This document shows positions 1 through 5,339 of a stretch of 64,000 nucleotides of DNA, piece by piece. The translations under genes and the position numbers were made by a program. The stretch is from a virus. The stretch covers positions 1 to 64,000 of the IMG/VR virus record IMGVR_UViG_3300032334_000315. One strand, given 5' to 3'. The notes under the pieces were generated by a model, which saw nothing but the letters and a program-made list of their open reading frames with translations, did no database searches and was not told the DNA's origin. How positions within the stretch are numbered: position 1 is the first letter of the stretch; each line of letters begins with the position of its first letter.

Positions 1-66
1 GAGGGTGGAATTGCACCACCGGCCTTTTGGGTATGAGCCAAACGAGCTACTACTGCTCCACTCTGC
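1..66 (-). tRNA. tRNA-fMet-like (CAT), cut by window edge
   Basis: Read on the minus strand the 5' half has the initiator signature GTGGAGCAG ... TAGCTCGT, an anticodon loop CTCATAC and a T arm closing on CCACC. The last bases of the acceptor and the CCA end lie outside the window. The D arm and anticodon region resemble bacterial initiator tRNA more than elongator tRNA, although the anticodon stem lacks the usual three G:C pairs. Confidence 0.8.
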
Positions 67-74
67 TTCAACTT

Positions 75-150
75 TGGTGCCGAAGACTGGACTTGAACCA
101 GTGACAATACCCGTATGAAGGGTGCGCTCTACCAACTGAGCTACATCGGC
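75..150 (-). tRNA. tRNA-Met/Ile2 (CAT)
   Basis: Cloverleaf with acceptor GCCGATG, a standard D arm, loop TTCATAC giving anticodon CAT, T loop TTCAAGT and encoded CCA. It could be elongator Met or a lysidine-modified Ile tRNA; the sequence alone does not settle this. One acceptor pair is a T-T mismatch. Confidence 0.85.
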
Positions 151-239
151 AAACTGTTCCCACCGTTAACTGGCTCCATAAGCGCCACGGGTTTGTTTTA
201 CATCGGCTGCCGCACGGTGGGCACACGGTCCGATGGTAG

Positions 240-333
240 TGGTGGGTGAGGTAGGAGTCGAACCTACATTGTTTACCACATAGGGACCGGATTTACAGTC
301 CGGAGATGCACACGCCATAGCATCAACTCACCC
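240..333 (-). tRNA. tRNA-Tyr (GTA)
   Basis: Acceptor GGGTGAG pairs with CTCACCC. The anticodon loop CTGTAAA gives GTA. A long class II variable arm follows, as expected for bacterial Tyr tRNA, then T loop TTCGACT and encoded CCA. Confidence 0.93.
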
Positions 334-340
334 AATTCTT

Positions 341-757
341 TTATACTTGAACCCAGACTTGACCTTCAAGCCACGCTACGACCTCGTCACGCACGGCTTT
401 TACCGCATCTGGCTTCATAAACTTTTCAATTTTTCCATGCTCATATTTGATGACCATTGAAACAATACGAGGCAAAATATACGTCTTGAACGTACCATTA
501 TCTTTACGACAATGTTCTATCTTTTTGTAAATTCGGCCTTCCATGTATGCGCGAGCGAGATAGGTAGCACGAGCTTCATTGCGAACATCAAAACGACGAT
601 GGCTATTCAATGACTCCCACATGAAACGAACTTTAGTCTCGTCCTTTTGGTGTGTCTTGAGCCATTCAATCTGACGCTTGAGTTTCTGTTCCTCGAAACG
701 AATGACGCCAGCTTCCAATGCGAGATGTTTAGACTTGATCTTTAACTTGATAGACAT
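341..757 (-). CDS. conserved phage protein of unknown function, 138 aa
   Basis: I do not recognise this protein. It is basic and has no signal peptide or membrane segment. The N-terminal 45 residues are rich in Lys and Glu and look helical, and the C-terminus ends in a Trp/Val-rich stretch. AAGGAA lies 6 nt before the ATG, and a strong promoter stands just upstream (-35 TTGACT, 17-bp spacer, -10 TATAAT). Its transcript would continue into the tRNA-Tyr, tRNA-CAT and initiator-like tRNA genes downstream, so this gene and the tRNAs probably form one early unit. Confidence 0.75.
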   Translation of the reverse strand: MSIKLKIKSKHLALEAGVIRFEEQKLKRQIEWLKTHQKDETKVRFMWESLNSHRRFDVRNEARATYLARAYMEGRIYKKIEHCRKDNGTFKTYILPRIVSMVIKYEHGKIEKFMKPDAVKAVRDEVVAWLEGQVWVQV

Positions 758-781
758 GTTAGTTTCCTTATTGATGATTAC

Positions 782-810
782 ATTATACGATAGTGATTAT
801 TCAAAGTCAA
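782..810 (-). promoter_or_regulatory. sigma70-type early promoter
   Basis: TTGACT (810-805), a 17-bp spacer and TATAAT (787-782). It lies 25 bp upstream of the 138-aa gene and reads through to the three tRNAs at the window start. Confidence 0.85.
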
Positions 811-878
811 TAAGAAAATTCATGGGGGACGAAAAACCTACAGAAAAAATACCTTCATGTTATTACTCCATTATCAGT

Positions 879-952
879 TGGTGATCCTAACGGGACTTGA
901 ACCCGCATTCATCGTTTTAGAGACGACTGCATATCCGCCATGCTCTAGGATC
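879..952 (-). tRNA. tRNA-Arg (TCT), copy 1
   Basis: Acceptor GATCCTA pairs with TAGGATC. The anticodon stem GTCGT/ACGAT closes loop CTCTAAA, giving TCT for AGA codons. T loop TTCAAGT; CCA is encoded. A second, different TCT tRNA lies at 4403-4479. Confidence 0.9.
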
Positions 953-960
953 TATTTATA
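953..960 (-). promoter_or_regulatory. TATAAATA octamer next to tRNA-Arg (doubtful late promoter)
   Basis: A perfect T4-type late -10 octamer abuts the 5' end of tRNA-Arg. A start 6 nt further on would fall inside the tRNA, so it may be a chance match. Confidence 0.25.
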
Positions 961-962
961 AG

Positions 963-1040
963 TGGTACTACCTCCAAGATTCGAACTTGAACTCCGGCGT
1001 CCACAACACCGGGTGCTTACCAATTACACTAAGGTAGCAC
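963..1040 (-). tRNA. tRNA-His (GTG)
   Basis: The anticodon stem CGGTG/CGCCG closes loop TTGTGGA, giving GTG. The extra 5' G typical of His tRNA is encoded and faces a C at position 73. The 5' end overlaps the last 12 nt of the oxygenase gene upstream. Confidence 0.92.
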
Positions 1041-1622
1041 AAACTGCTTCTGAATAAGATTCATATTTGTTGTTACTGCCACGCGATCGGTATCGGACTG
1101 ATTATGCGATACTTGATGAACTAACCAACCGGGAAACATAATCATCTGCCCAGCTTTTGGCTTATAGCTGAACACATTATAATGTTCAGGATTAAGACTA
1201 ATCCATCCTAATGTCGATCTGGGATCGAGCAGACGAATGTTTCCGCCTTTATCTCCTACATCCACATAATAAGTGGCTGCAATCGTATTCATTCGATGAT
1301 TATGAAATCTGTATTCTTGACCATATTGACGAAAATTGATCCAACCTCTAGCATGCCTAAAGTAGTCTGGCTTGTATTCCATCTCAAAAAATTCTGTTGC
1401 ATATTTAGCCGCAGATTCCAAAAAGAAATCATGAAGTATGTTTATGCCTTCATTATATCTATGACTCCAAATATTTCTATCTTTTTCATATTCGAAAACG
1501 TCCAAACTACCTTGATCGGCAACTCCTTTAAGATTGCCGTTCAGGATGACTTCATTGATTCTTTCGAAATCTGGTAAATCAAAAATTGCTACCGGTGTTG
1601 AAAACAGATTTAATTTCTGCAT
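1029..1622 (-). CDS. 2-oxoglutarate/Fe(II)-dependent oxygenase, 197 aa
   Basis: This resembles the phage 2OG-Fe(II) oxygenase family (TIGR02466 type). Candidate iron ligands are His107/His109 in YRFHNH and His169 or His173 in FPGWLVHQVSH. Arg180 is placed to bind 2-oxoglutarate. Such enzymes hydroxylate proteins, small molecules or nucleic acids using O2 and 2-oxoglutarate; the substrate here is unknown. The family is not the TET/JBP one. AAAGG lies before the ATG. The gene sits inside the tRNA array and its 3' end overlaps tRNA-His by 12 nt, so the mRNA must be cut when that tRNA matures. Confidence 0.85.
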   Translation of the reverse strand: MQKLNLFSTPVAIFDLPDFERINEVILNGNLKGVADQGSLDVFEYEKDRNIWSHRYNEGINILHDFFLESAAKYATEFFEMEYKPDYFRHARGWINFRQYGQEYRFHNHRMNTIAATYYVDVGDKGGNIRLLDPRSTLGWISLNPEHYNVFSYKPKAGQMIMFPGWLVHQVSHNQSDTDRVAVTTNMNLIQKQFVLP

Positions 1623-1637
1623 GATATACCTTTAAAT

Positions 1638-1714
1638 TGGTGCCCATAGTAGGACTCGAACCTACAACATTCGGAGTTTGAAACCGACGCCTCTGCCAAT
1701 TGGACTATACGGGC
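1638..1714 (-). tRNA. tRNA-Leu (CAA) with short variable loop
   Basis: Acceptor GCCCGTA pairs with TATGGGC; discriminator A; CCA encoded. The stem TCGG/CCGA closes loop TTCAAAC, giving CAA. The variable loop is only about 5 nt, whereas bacterial Leu tRNAs are normally class II. The isotype rests on the anticodon alone. A shifted loop would give TCA but costs more stem pairs. Confidence 0.7.
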
Positions 1715-1850
1715 TAATTTTAATGAAGCTTTCTGTGTGAAATGTAATAGTGATACGCTTCACCAACACGCTTCATGTAGACATACATCCAACCACAAAG
1801 CATATAAACAAAATTACCATGTACCGTTTGCATATTAACACCTTTGTTGT

Positions 1851-1927
1851 TGGTGCCCCTGGAGAGATTCGAACTCCCACCACCCGGAACCTAAATCCGG
1901 TGCCTCTACCAGTTGGACTACAGGGGC
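1851..1927 (-). tRNA. tRNA-Leu (TAG) with short variable loop
   Basis: Acceptor GCCCCTG pairs with CAGGGGC; discriminator A; CCA encoded. The perfect stem CCGGA/TCCGG closes loop TTTAGGT, giving TAG. The variable loop is about 5 nt. Its D arm is close to that of the CAA tRNA at 1638-1714, so the two look like relatives. Confidence 0.8.
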
Positions 1928-1933
1928 AAACTT

Positions 1934-2008
1934 TGGCGCTTCTGAAGGGAATCGAACCCTCCTCGCCCCTTAGACAGAGGGGTCGCCTCACCAGATGCGT
2001 ACAGAAGC
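1934..2008 (-). tRNA. tRNA-Asp (GTC)
   Basis: Acceptor GCTTCTG pairs with CAGAAGC. The stem CCCCT/AGGGG closes loop CTGTCTA, giving GTC. Discriminator G, as expected for Asp; CCA encoded. Confidence 0.92.
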
Positions 2009-2362
2009 AAATTGATATTACGCCAGCATAGCTACAGAATGCCAATGGGAATCGAACCCAACACGCCTCCCCTTAGACCACTACTCTCACAATGCGAGAG
2101 TCAAAGGAATCGAACCTGAATCGGTTTGGGTCTACCAAGTGCTTCTTACGCTTCTGGTTAATTACTCCAGATCGTTAGCAGCTATGCTGGCGTAATATCA
2201 AATGCTGGTTACTGCCATCCAGCGTTGCCTTTCCGCGCAACAGGTTCTGAGACAAGACGGTTCAAGCAACTCGGTCTCTTCAGGCGGCCGCAGCCTATAT
2301 CCACCAATCCGGCTTGAACCCAGGTTAGGTGGTGACGCAAAGGATCTCATCCCTTTGAATTA
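2009..2362 (-). other. 354-nt segment with long stem-loop and tRNA-like fragments
   Basis: I see no convincing protein gene or complete tRNA here. A 22-bp perfect inverted repeat (2012-2033 with 2180-2201) encloses two canonical tRNA T arms, GGTTCGATTCC and GGGTTCGATTCCC, with no matching complete cloverleaf around either. Further on, near 2310-2340, another T-arm-like hairpin with GGGTTCAAGCC is flanked by CCACC/GGTGG. The parts look like decayed or rearranged tRNA genes, or a structured RNA processed with the tRNA array. Confidence 0.5.
2012..2201. repeat. 22-bp perfect inverted repeat (IR1)
   Basis: The arms at 2012-2033 and 2180-2201 are exact reverse complements, separated by 146 nt that carry two tRNA T-arm sequences. 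Confidence 0.9.
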
Positions 2363-2438
2363 TGGTGCCCCCACGAAGATTCGAACTCCGGACCTACTGA
2401 TTACAAATCAGTTGCTCTACCAGCTGAGCTATAAGGGC
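2363..2438 (-). tRNA. tRNA-Thr (TGT)
   Basis: Acceptor GCCCTTA pairs with TGGGGGC using G-T pairs. The stem ACTGA/TCAGT closes loop TTTGTAA, giving TGT. CCA encoded. Confidence 0.92.
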
Positions 2439-2447
2439 AAAACTAGA

Positions 2448-2491
2448 GGGATGGTGTTGTGTACACAGGCCTCGCCAAGCCACACCATCCC
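2448..2491. repeat. 10-bp hairpin between tRNA-Thr and tRNA-Arg
   Basis: GGGATGGTGT at 2448-2457 pairs with ACACCATCCC at 2482-2491. No T run follows on either strand, so it is more likely an RNA structure or processing element than a terminator. Confidence 0.6.
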
Positions 2492-2501
2492 GTACGCGAT
2501 A

Positions 2502-2578
2502 TGGAGTCCCGTGAGGGAGTCAAACCCCCAACCTTCGGTTTCGTAGACCGATGCTCTATTCAGTTGAGCTAACGAGAC
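2502..2578 (-). tRNA. tRNA-Arg (ACG)
   Basis: Acceptor GTCTCGT pairs with ACGGGAC. The stem TCGGT/ACCGA closes loop CTACGAA, giving ACG, expected to be read as inosine for CGN codons. CCA encoded. Confidence 0.92.
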
Positions 2579-2581
2579 AAA

Positions 2582-2657
2582 TGGTGGAGGTAGCCAGAAT
2601 CGAACTGACGACATCCTGCTTGCAAAGCAGGCGCTCTCCCAACTGAGCTATACCCCC
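2582..2657 (-). tRNA. tRNA-Ala (TGC)
   Basis: Acceptor GGGGGTA pairs with TACCTCC. The stem CCTGC/GCAGG closes loop TTTGCAA, giving TGC. Its 5' end directly abuts the CCA end of tRNA-Val. Confidence 0.93.
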
Positions 2658-2732
2658 TGGTAGTCCGTGACGGGATTGAACCGCCGACCTTCTCCGTGTA
2701 AAGGAGTTGCTCTCCCGCTGAGCTAACGGACC
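2658..2732 (-). tRNA. tRNA-Val (TAC)
   Basis: Acceptor GGTCCGT pairs with ACGGACT. The stem ACTCC/GGAGA closes loop TTTACAC, giving TAC. CCA is encoded and the next base downstream is the first base of tRNA-Ala. Confidence 0.92.
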
Positions 2733-2739
2733 ACAAAAT

Positions 2740-2815
2740 TGGCTCCCCCGCGTGGGCTCGAACCACGGACATTCTGATTAACAGTCAGACGCTCTACCAG
2801 CTGAGCTACAGGGAA
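2740..2815 (-). tRNA. tRNA-Asn (GTT)
   Basis: Acceptor TTCCCTG pairs with CGGGGGA. The stem TCTGA/TCAGA closes loop CTGTTAA, giving GTT. Discriminator G; CCA encoded. Confidence 0.93.
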
Positions 2816-2834
2816 TCATTCTTATATATGCATT

Positions 2835-2909
2835 TGGTTGGCACAGAAGGTTACGATCCTTCCACCCCCGTCTTATCAGGACGGTGCTCTACCACTGAGC
2901 TATGCGCCA
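2835..2909 (-). tRNA. tRNA-Ile (GAT)
   Basis: Acceptor TGGCGCA pairs with TGTGCCA. The stem CCGTC/GACGG closes loop CTGATAA, giving GAT. CCA encoded. Confidence 0.93.
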
Positions 2910-2914
2910 CTATT

Positions 2915-2990
2915 TGGTGAACCATGCAGGGATCGAACCTGCGACAAAGAGATTAAGAGTCTCCTGCTCTACCAGCTGAGCTAATGGTCC
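2915..2990 (-). tRNA. tRNA-Lys (CTT)
   Basis: Acceptor GGACCAT pairs with ATGGTTC. The stem GAGA/TCTC closes loop CTCTTAA, giving CTT. CCA encoded. Confidence 0.92.
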
Positions 2991-2995
2991 AAACT

Positions 2996-3072
<77 letters not shown>

Positions 3073-3074
3073 AA

Positions 3075-3274
3075 AACTTGTTAGGAGTGGTGTTATGTTA
3101 TGGATATGGATAGACTGACATACCGTTCGCTTTACTCTGCAACCTTATACATGGGAGCAACCCCACTTTTCGATTACAACTCAGTTTATGCCGTGCCTGC
3201 AGGACAGAGGGCTCCAGGGACTGTGCGCTGCCCAGGAACACTGGGATTTTCCATAACACCACACCTAACAAGTT
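3075..3274. repeat. 23-bp inverted repeat with one mismatch (IR2)
   Basis: The arms at 3075-3097 and 3252-3274 pair at 22 of 23 positions and enclose 154 nt. The right arm touches the left arm of the next inverted repeat. Confidence 0.88.
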
Positions 3275-3374
3275 GTTTCTTCTAAAAGAGCTATCTTGCA
3301 TACCCCATACGAGATATCTTGTAGCTGCCACTAACGATGTGGCAGCATCGCATAGCTCTTTTAGAAGAAACAAC
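3272..3374. repeat. 23-bp perfect inverted repeat with nested hairpin (IR3)
   Basis: The arms at 3272-3294 and 3352-3374 are exact reverse complements. Inside the loop, GCTGCCAC and GTGGCAGC form a second perfect 8-bp stem at about 3323-3345. Confidence 0.92.
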
Positions 3375-3478
3375 CGTTACACCCACGATGGGGTAAGAAT
3401 CCCTACTCAGAGAGTACGAATCCCCGGTGTTTCTTTTTCTTTACCAGCAATGTCAAACAGCGTATTCTCTATTCTTAT

Positions 3479-3507
3479 ATAGTAGCAGGTTGGCACTCTT
3501 TTGTCAA
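3479..3507 (-). promoter_or_regulatory. sigma70-type promoter inside the tRNA array
   Basis: TTGACA (3507-3502), a 17-bp spacer and TACTAT (3484-3479). It would transcribe the two stem-loops and the tRNA genes from Pro to Thr and beyond. Confidence 0.82.
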
Positions 3508-3517
3508 CCACTCTTTT

Positions 3518-3592
3518 TGGCAGAGCGTAGGGTAATTGAAACCCTTTCTCCAGGTTGAGAACCTAGCGTCCTAACCAATAGACGAACGCTCC
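3518..3592 (-). tRNA. tRNA-Glu (CTC)
   Basis: Acceptor GGAGCGT pairs with ACGCTCT; discriminator G; CCA encoded. The stem CTAGG/CCTGG closes loop TTCTCAA, giving CTC. Confidence 0.9.
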
Positions 3593-3598
3593 AAAACT

Positions 3599-3676
3599 TG
3601 GTCCTCCGTATCGGATTTGAACCGATGATCTCCGCGCTTGAAAGGCGGGTATGTTGGACCGCTACACCAACGGAGG
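3599..3676 (-). tRNA. tRNA-Glu (TTC), irregular; TCA anticodon possible
   Basis: Acceptor CCTCCGT pairs perfectly with ACGGAGG and CCA is encoded. The anticodon arm is irregular. Loop CTTTCAA gives TTC, which fits a D loop resembling bacterial Glu tRNA (TAGCGGTC). One-base slippage to loop TTTCAAG would give TCA, reading UGA. Each alternative has one stem mismatch. Glu is preferred on overall similarity. Confidence 0.6.
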
Positions 3677-3681
3677 ATATA

Positions 3682-3758
3682 TGGTGGACTCTCTGGGACT
3701 CGAACCCAGCACCAACGGTTTAAAAGACCGCTGCTCTAACCAACTGAGCTAAGAGTCC
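3682..3758 (-). tRNA. tRNA-Lys (TTT)
   Basis: Acceptor GGACTCT pairs with AGAGTCC. The stem GCGGT/ACCGT closes loop CTTTTAA, giving TTT. CCA encoded. This is a second Lys isoacceptor beside CTT at 2915-2990. Confidence 0.93.
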
Positions 3759-3765
3759 GAAATCT

Positions 3766-4020
3766 TTACGGGATATGGTTCCCGCAAACCTGACGCTCTA
3801 CGTACCCGTGAGGAGTGCGATTCCACACAGTAGCACACCGCGGGCGTCGGAGTGGTGCATAATACGGCCTAGGAACAGGCTGCGGTATATACACTGGCTC
3901 CTGCGCGATATACCGCGGAGGCGGAACGTAAACGTCCATGGTAGGTCGAGGACCATACACGGTAGCATTGCAGCCCGCGAGCGCGAGGGCTAATGCTGAG
4001 ACGGCTGCAATGCGGATCAT
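3766..4020 (-). CDS. small proline-rich lipoprotein, 84 aa
   Basis: The start is ATG at 4020, because it overlaps the upstream stop codon as ATGA and has GGAG 8 nt before it. Residues 1-16 are a hydrophobic signal ending in LALAGC, a lipobox with Cys17 as the lipidated residue. The mature part is rich in Pro and Tyr with two more cysteines. It should be anchored in the inner or outer membrane. Proline-rich small lipoproteins occur among phage outer-membrane spanins, but a better spanin pair lies at 20177-20999, so this one may act in host-surface change. Function unknown. Confidence 0.75.
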   Translation of the reverse strand: MIRIAAVSALALALAGCNATVYGPRPTMDVYVPPPRYIAQEPVYIPQPVPRPYYAPLRRPRCATVWNRTPHGYVERQVCGNHIP

Positions 4021-4382
4021 GCTACACTCCATTCCATTTCATCTTCGGTTTCAATCCATTCGGAACCGTCATACTCTCGTAGAATGTACCGCGTACCAGG
4101 TGCTAACTCACGGATGCACAGGTCAGCACAATAACCAGACGCAGCCTTACCAAGTTCCTCTACGACCTGAGCGAGAACAGGATCTGTCCGCTCAATATCC
4201 CATTCATTGAAAAAGTCACCCTCATTCATTACGCTAGTACCGATACGGAATCGGACATTGCGAAAACTAACTTCGGACTCTTCTTCGGTAAAAGGAACAC
4301 CCTTTATCTCGAGGTACCTACGAATGGCAGCGTCAGATAAACCAAAGCCACCATAACAACCATTATAAACGATCTTAGTCAC
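4017..4382 (-). CDS. conserved phage protein of unknown function, 121 aa
   Basis: I recall similar N-termini (a TKIVYN ... CYGGFGLS start) in proteins of many large phages, but know no function. The sequence is acidic, with two Cys near residues 104 and 108 and a C-terminal acidic tail. There is no membrane segment. It is translationally coupled by ATGA to the downstream lipoprotein gene and follows a tRNA-Arg gene, so it is probably expressed in the early tRNA operon. Confidence 0.75.
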   Translation of the reverse strand: MTKIVYNGCYGGFGLSDAAIRRYLEIKGVPFTEEESEVSFRNVRFRIGTSVMNEGDFFNEWDIERTDPVLAQVVEELGKAASGYCADLCIRELAPGTRYILREYDGSEWIETEDEMEWSVA

Positions 4383-4398
4383 CTTGTCAACCTCTTTG

Positions 4399-4599
4399 TT
4401 AGTGGCGGTCGCGGAAGGATTCGAACCCTCGGCCCACGGAGTAGAAATCCGTTGCTCTATCCAGCTGAGCTACGCGACCTTTACGCTTGTAGCCTTTGCG
4501 AGATGCAACGACACGAGCATGGTATTTAGTAGTAGCCAAATCAATCGCAATCGGGTTACGCTTTGATCCGCTTGAGTTTACCGATGATTTCCCAGTCAT
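4399..4599 (-). CDS. small basic phage peptide running into tRNA-Arg (tentative)
   Basis: The frame encodes a short basic core with NPIAIDLATTKYHARVV followed by RKGYKRKGR. This resembles a family of roughly 35-residue basic peptides common in tailed phages (core NPxAxxLRTxKYxxRVV), from memory of the family. The only ATG (4599) lies inside the 3' end of the preceding gene and has no Shine-Dalgarno site. No stop codon comes before the tRNA-Arg gene, which the frame reads through. Either translation starts by re-initiation and stops after tRNA cutting, or the gene lost its end when the tRNA arrived. Confidence 0.4.
   Translation of the reverse strand: MTGKSSVNSSGSKRNPIAIDLATTKYHARVVASRKGYKRKGRVAQLDRATDFYSVGRGFESFRDRH
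4403..4479 (-). tRNA. tRNA-Arg (TCT), copy 2
   Basis: Acceptor GGTCGCG pairs with CGCGACC; discriminator G; CCA encoded. The stem ACGGA/TCCGT closes loop TTTCTAC, giving TCT. The body differs from copy 1 at 879-952, so this is not a recent duplication. Confidence 0.93.
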
Positions 4600-4756
4600 A
4601 GGTTTTTACCTTCGTCTTTCTATCGACAACAAAGTCCATTTTGTGCCCGGTTTTCTCTTCCAGGTACTTAACGGCCTCGGCTAACGTATCGAACACCTTT
4701 TGACCAGTGGTGTTATTTATATTCGGTTTCGCGAGATATCGTGTGTCTGTCGTCAT
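4556..4756 (-). CDS. orphan early protein, 66 aa, possibly leaderless
   Basis: An unrecognised small protein with a Lys-rich C-terminal half and no membrane segment. The promoter -10 TAGGAT lies six bases before the ATG, so a normal start would put +1 on the A of ATG. An AGGA overlapping the -10 could serve as ribosome site only in a longer transcript. Its 3' end overlaps the start of the small basic peptide frame. Function unknown. Confidence 0.65.
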   Translation of the reverse strand: MTTDTRYLAKPNINNTTGQKVFDTLAEAVKYLEEKTGHKMDFVVDRKTKVKTYDWEIIGKLKRIKA

Positions 4757-4762
4757 TTTTAT

Positions 4763-4791
4763 ATCCTAGCATGCCAGAGAGGGATTGTCAA
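4763..4791 (-). promoter_or_regulatory. sigma70-type promoter, leaderless geometry
   Basis: TTGACA (4791-4786), a 17-bp spacer and TAGGAT (4768-4763). The ATG of the 66-aa gene follows after 6 nt. Confidence 0.82.
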
Positions 4792-4799
4792 TAGCTATT

Positions 4800-5006
4800 T
4801 TAGCTTTTTTCAATTTGATCCAAAAGCCGTTCTAGAAACATAACCTCCTCGTGGATGCCAGTGCGATAACCAAGTTCCCGACCGACGAGTCGGCCCGATC
4901 CATCATATACAGCCATTAACTCACGGCTCAACGTCAGGCGTTCATATAGCCGTTCCTTGATCTCATGGATTGCAACATAAGCATCATTAGAAAAAAACTG
5001 GTTCAT
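4800..5006 (-). CDS. orphan small protein, 68 aa
   Basis: An unrecognised, predominantly helical, charged protein (many Glu/Arg, leucine-rich C-terminus). It ends 9 nt before the next promoter and starts 9 nt after the stop of the 88-aa orphan gene, so it is probably the second cistron of the unit driven by the 5308-5336 promoter. No motif suggests a function. Confidence 0.65.
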   Translation of the reverse strand: MNQFFSNDAYVAIHEIKERLYERLTLSRELMAVYDGSGRLVGRELGYRTGIHEEVMFLERLLDQIEKS

Positions 5007-5014
5007 TCGACACC

Positions 5015-5278
5015 TCAGAGAATGGACAAGTTGGCACGGCCAGACTTATAGAGAACGACGGCTTCACGCCTTACGCCAGCTCCCGCACGGAACGCCTTGA
5101 GTCCGCTAGAGAAATAAAACAACCGGCCGCGCTCATACGACCACTGTTCCGCTGTGGAAAAATCATCGTAATCGGAACAAAAGCCTAGACCGTTCGCGGC
5201 ATCACGGGCACCCTGTAGAAAGGTAGGGCGAGCCATGATCTTACGGATCGAAGTTGACTTGGTTGCTACTTGCGCCAT
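5015..5278 (-). CDS. orphan early protein, 87 aa
   Basis: Start at ATG 5278, because GGAGA stands at good distance; a GTG one codon earlier is too close to it. The sequence has a basic N-terminal segment, then an aromatic/acidic middle and a basic C-terminus. I do not recognise it. A strong promoter with a 30-nt leader precedes it. It lies in a set of short early genes that each have their own promoter, the usual place for host-takeover proteins. Confidence 0.68.
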   Translation of the reverse strand: MAQVATKSTSIRKIMARPTFLQGARDAANGLGFCSDYDDFSTAEQWSYERGRLFYFSSGLKAFRAGAGVRREAVVLYKSGRANLSIL

Positions 5279-5307
5279 CACTTTTCTCCATTCATCATCA
5301 TATTACC

Positions 5308-5336
5308 ATAATACCACGAACTGGCAGGATTGTCAA
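5308..5336 (-). promoter_or_regulatory. sigma70-type early promoter
   Basis: TTGACA (5336-5331), a 17-bp spacer and TATTAT (5313-5308). Its -35 to spacer segment is nearly identical to that of the promoter at 6024-6052. Confidence 0.87.
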
Positions 5337-5339
5337 CCC

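Larger units (their letters stand above)
3073..3517 (-). other. 445-nt tRNA-array spacer with two large stem-loops and a promoter
   Basis: No coding region is convincing; the short open frames cross the repeats. The segment holds two adjacent long inverted repeats (3075-3274 and 3272-3374) that meet at a shared GTT, a nested 8-bp hairpin and a strong minus-strand promoter at its right end. The promoter reads through both stem-loops before tRNA-Pro, so they would be folded in the precursor transcript. Confidence 0.6.

Noticed and set aside
1029-1622. TET-type cytosine dioxygenase
   Set aside because: The motif spacing and the C-terminal pattern fit the small TIGR02466-type phage oxygenases rather than TET/JBP.
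2202-2546. 114-aa plus-strand frame
   Set aside because: It runs across tRNA-Thr and tRNA-Arg on the opposite strand; the IRTPDLLITNQLLYQLSY-type sequence is the usual reading of tRNA genes.
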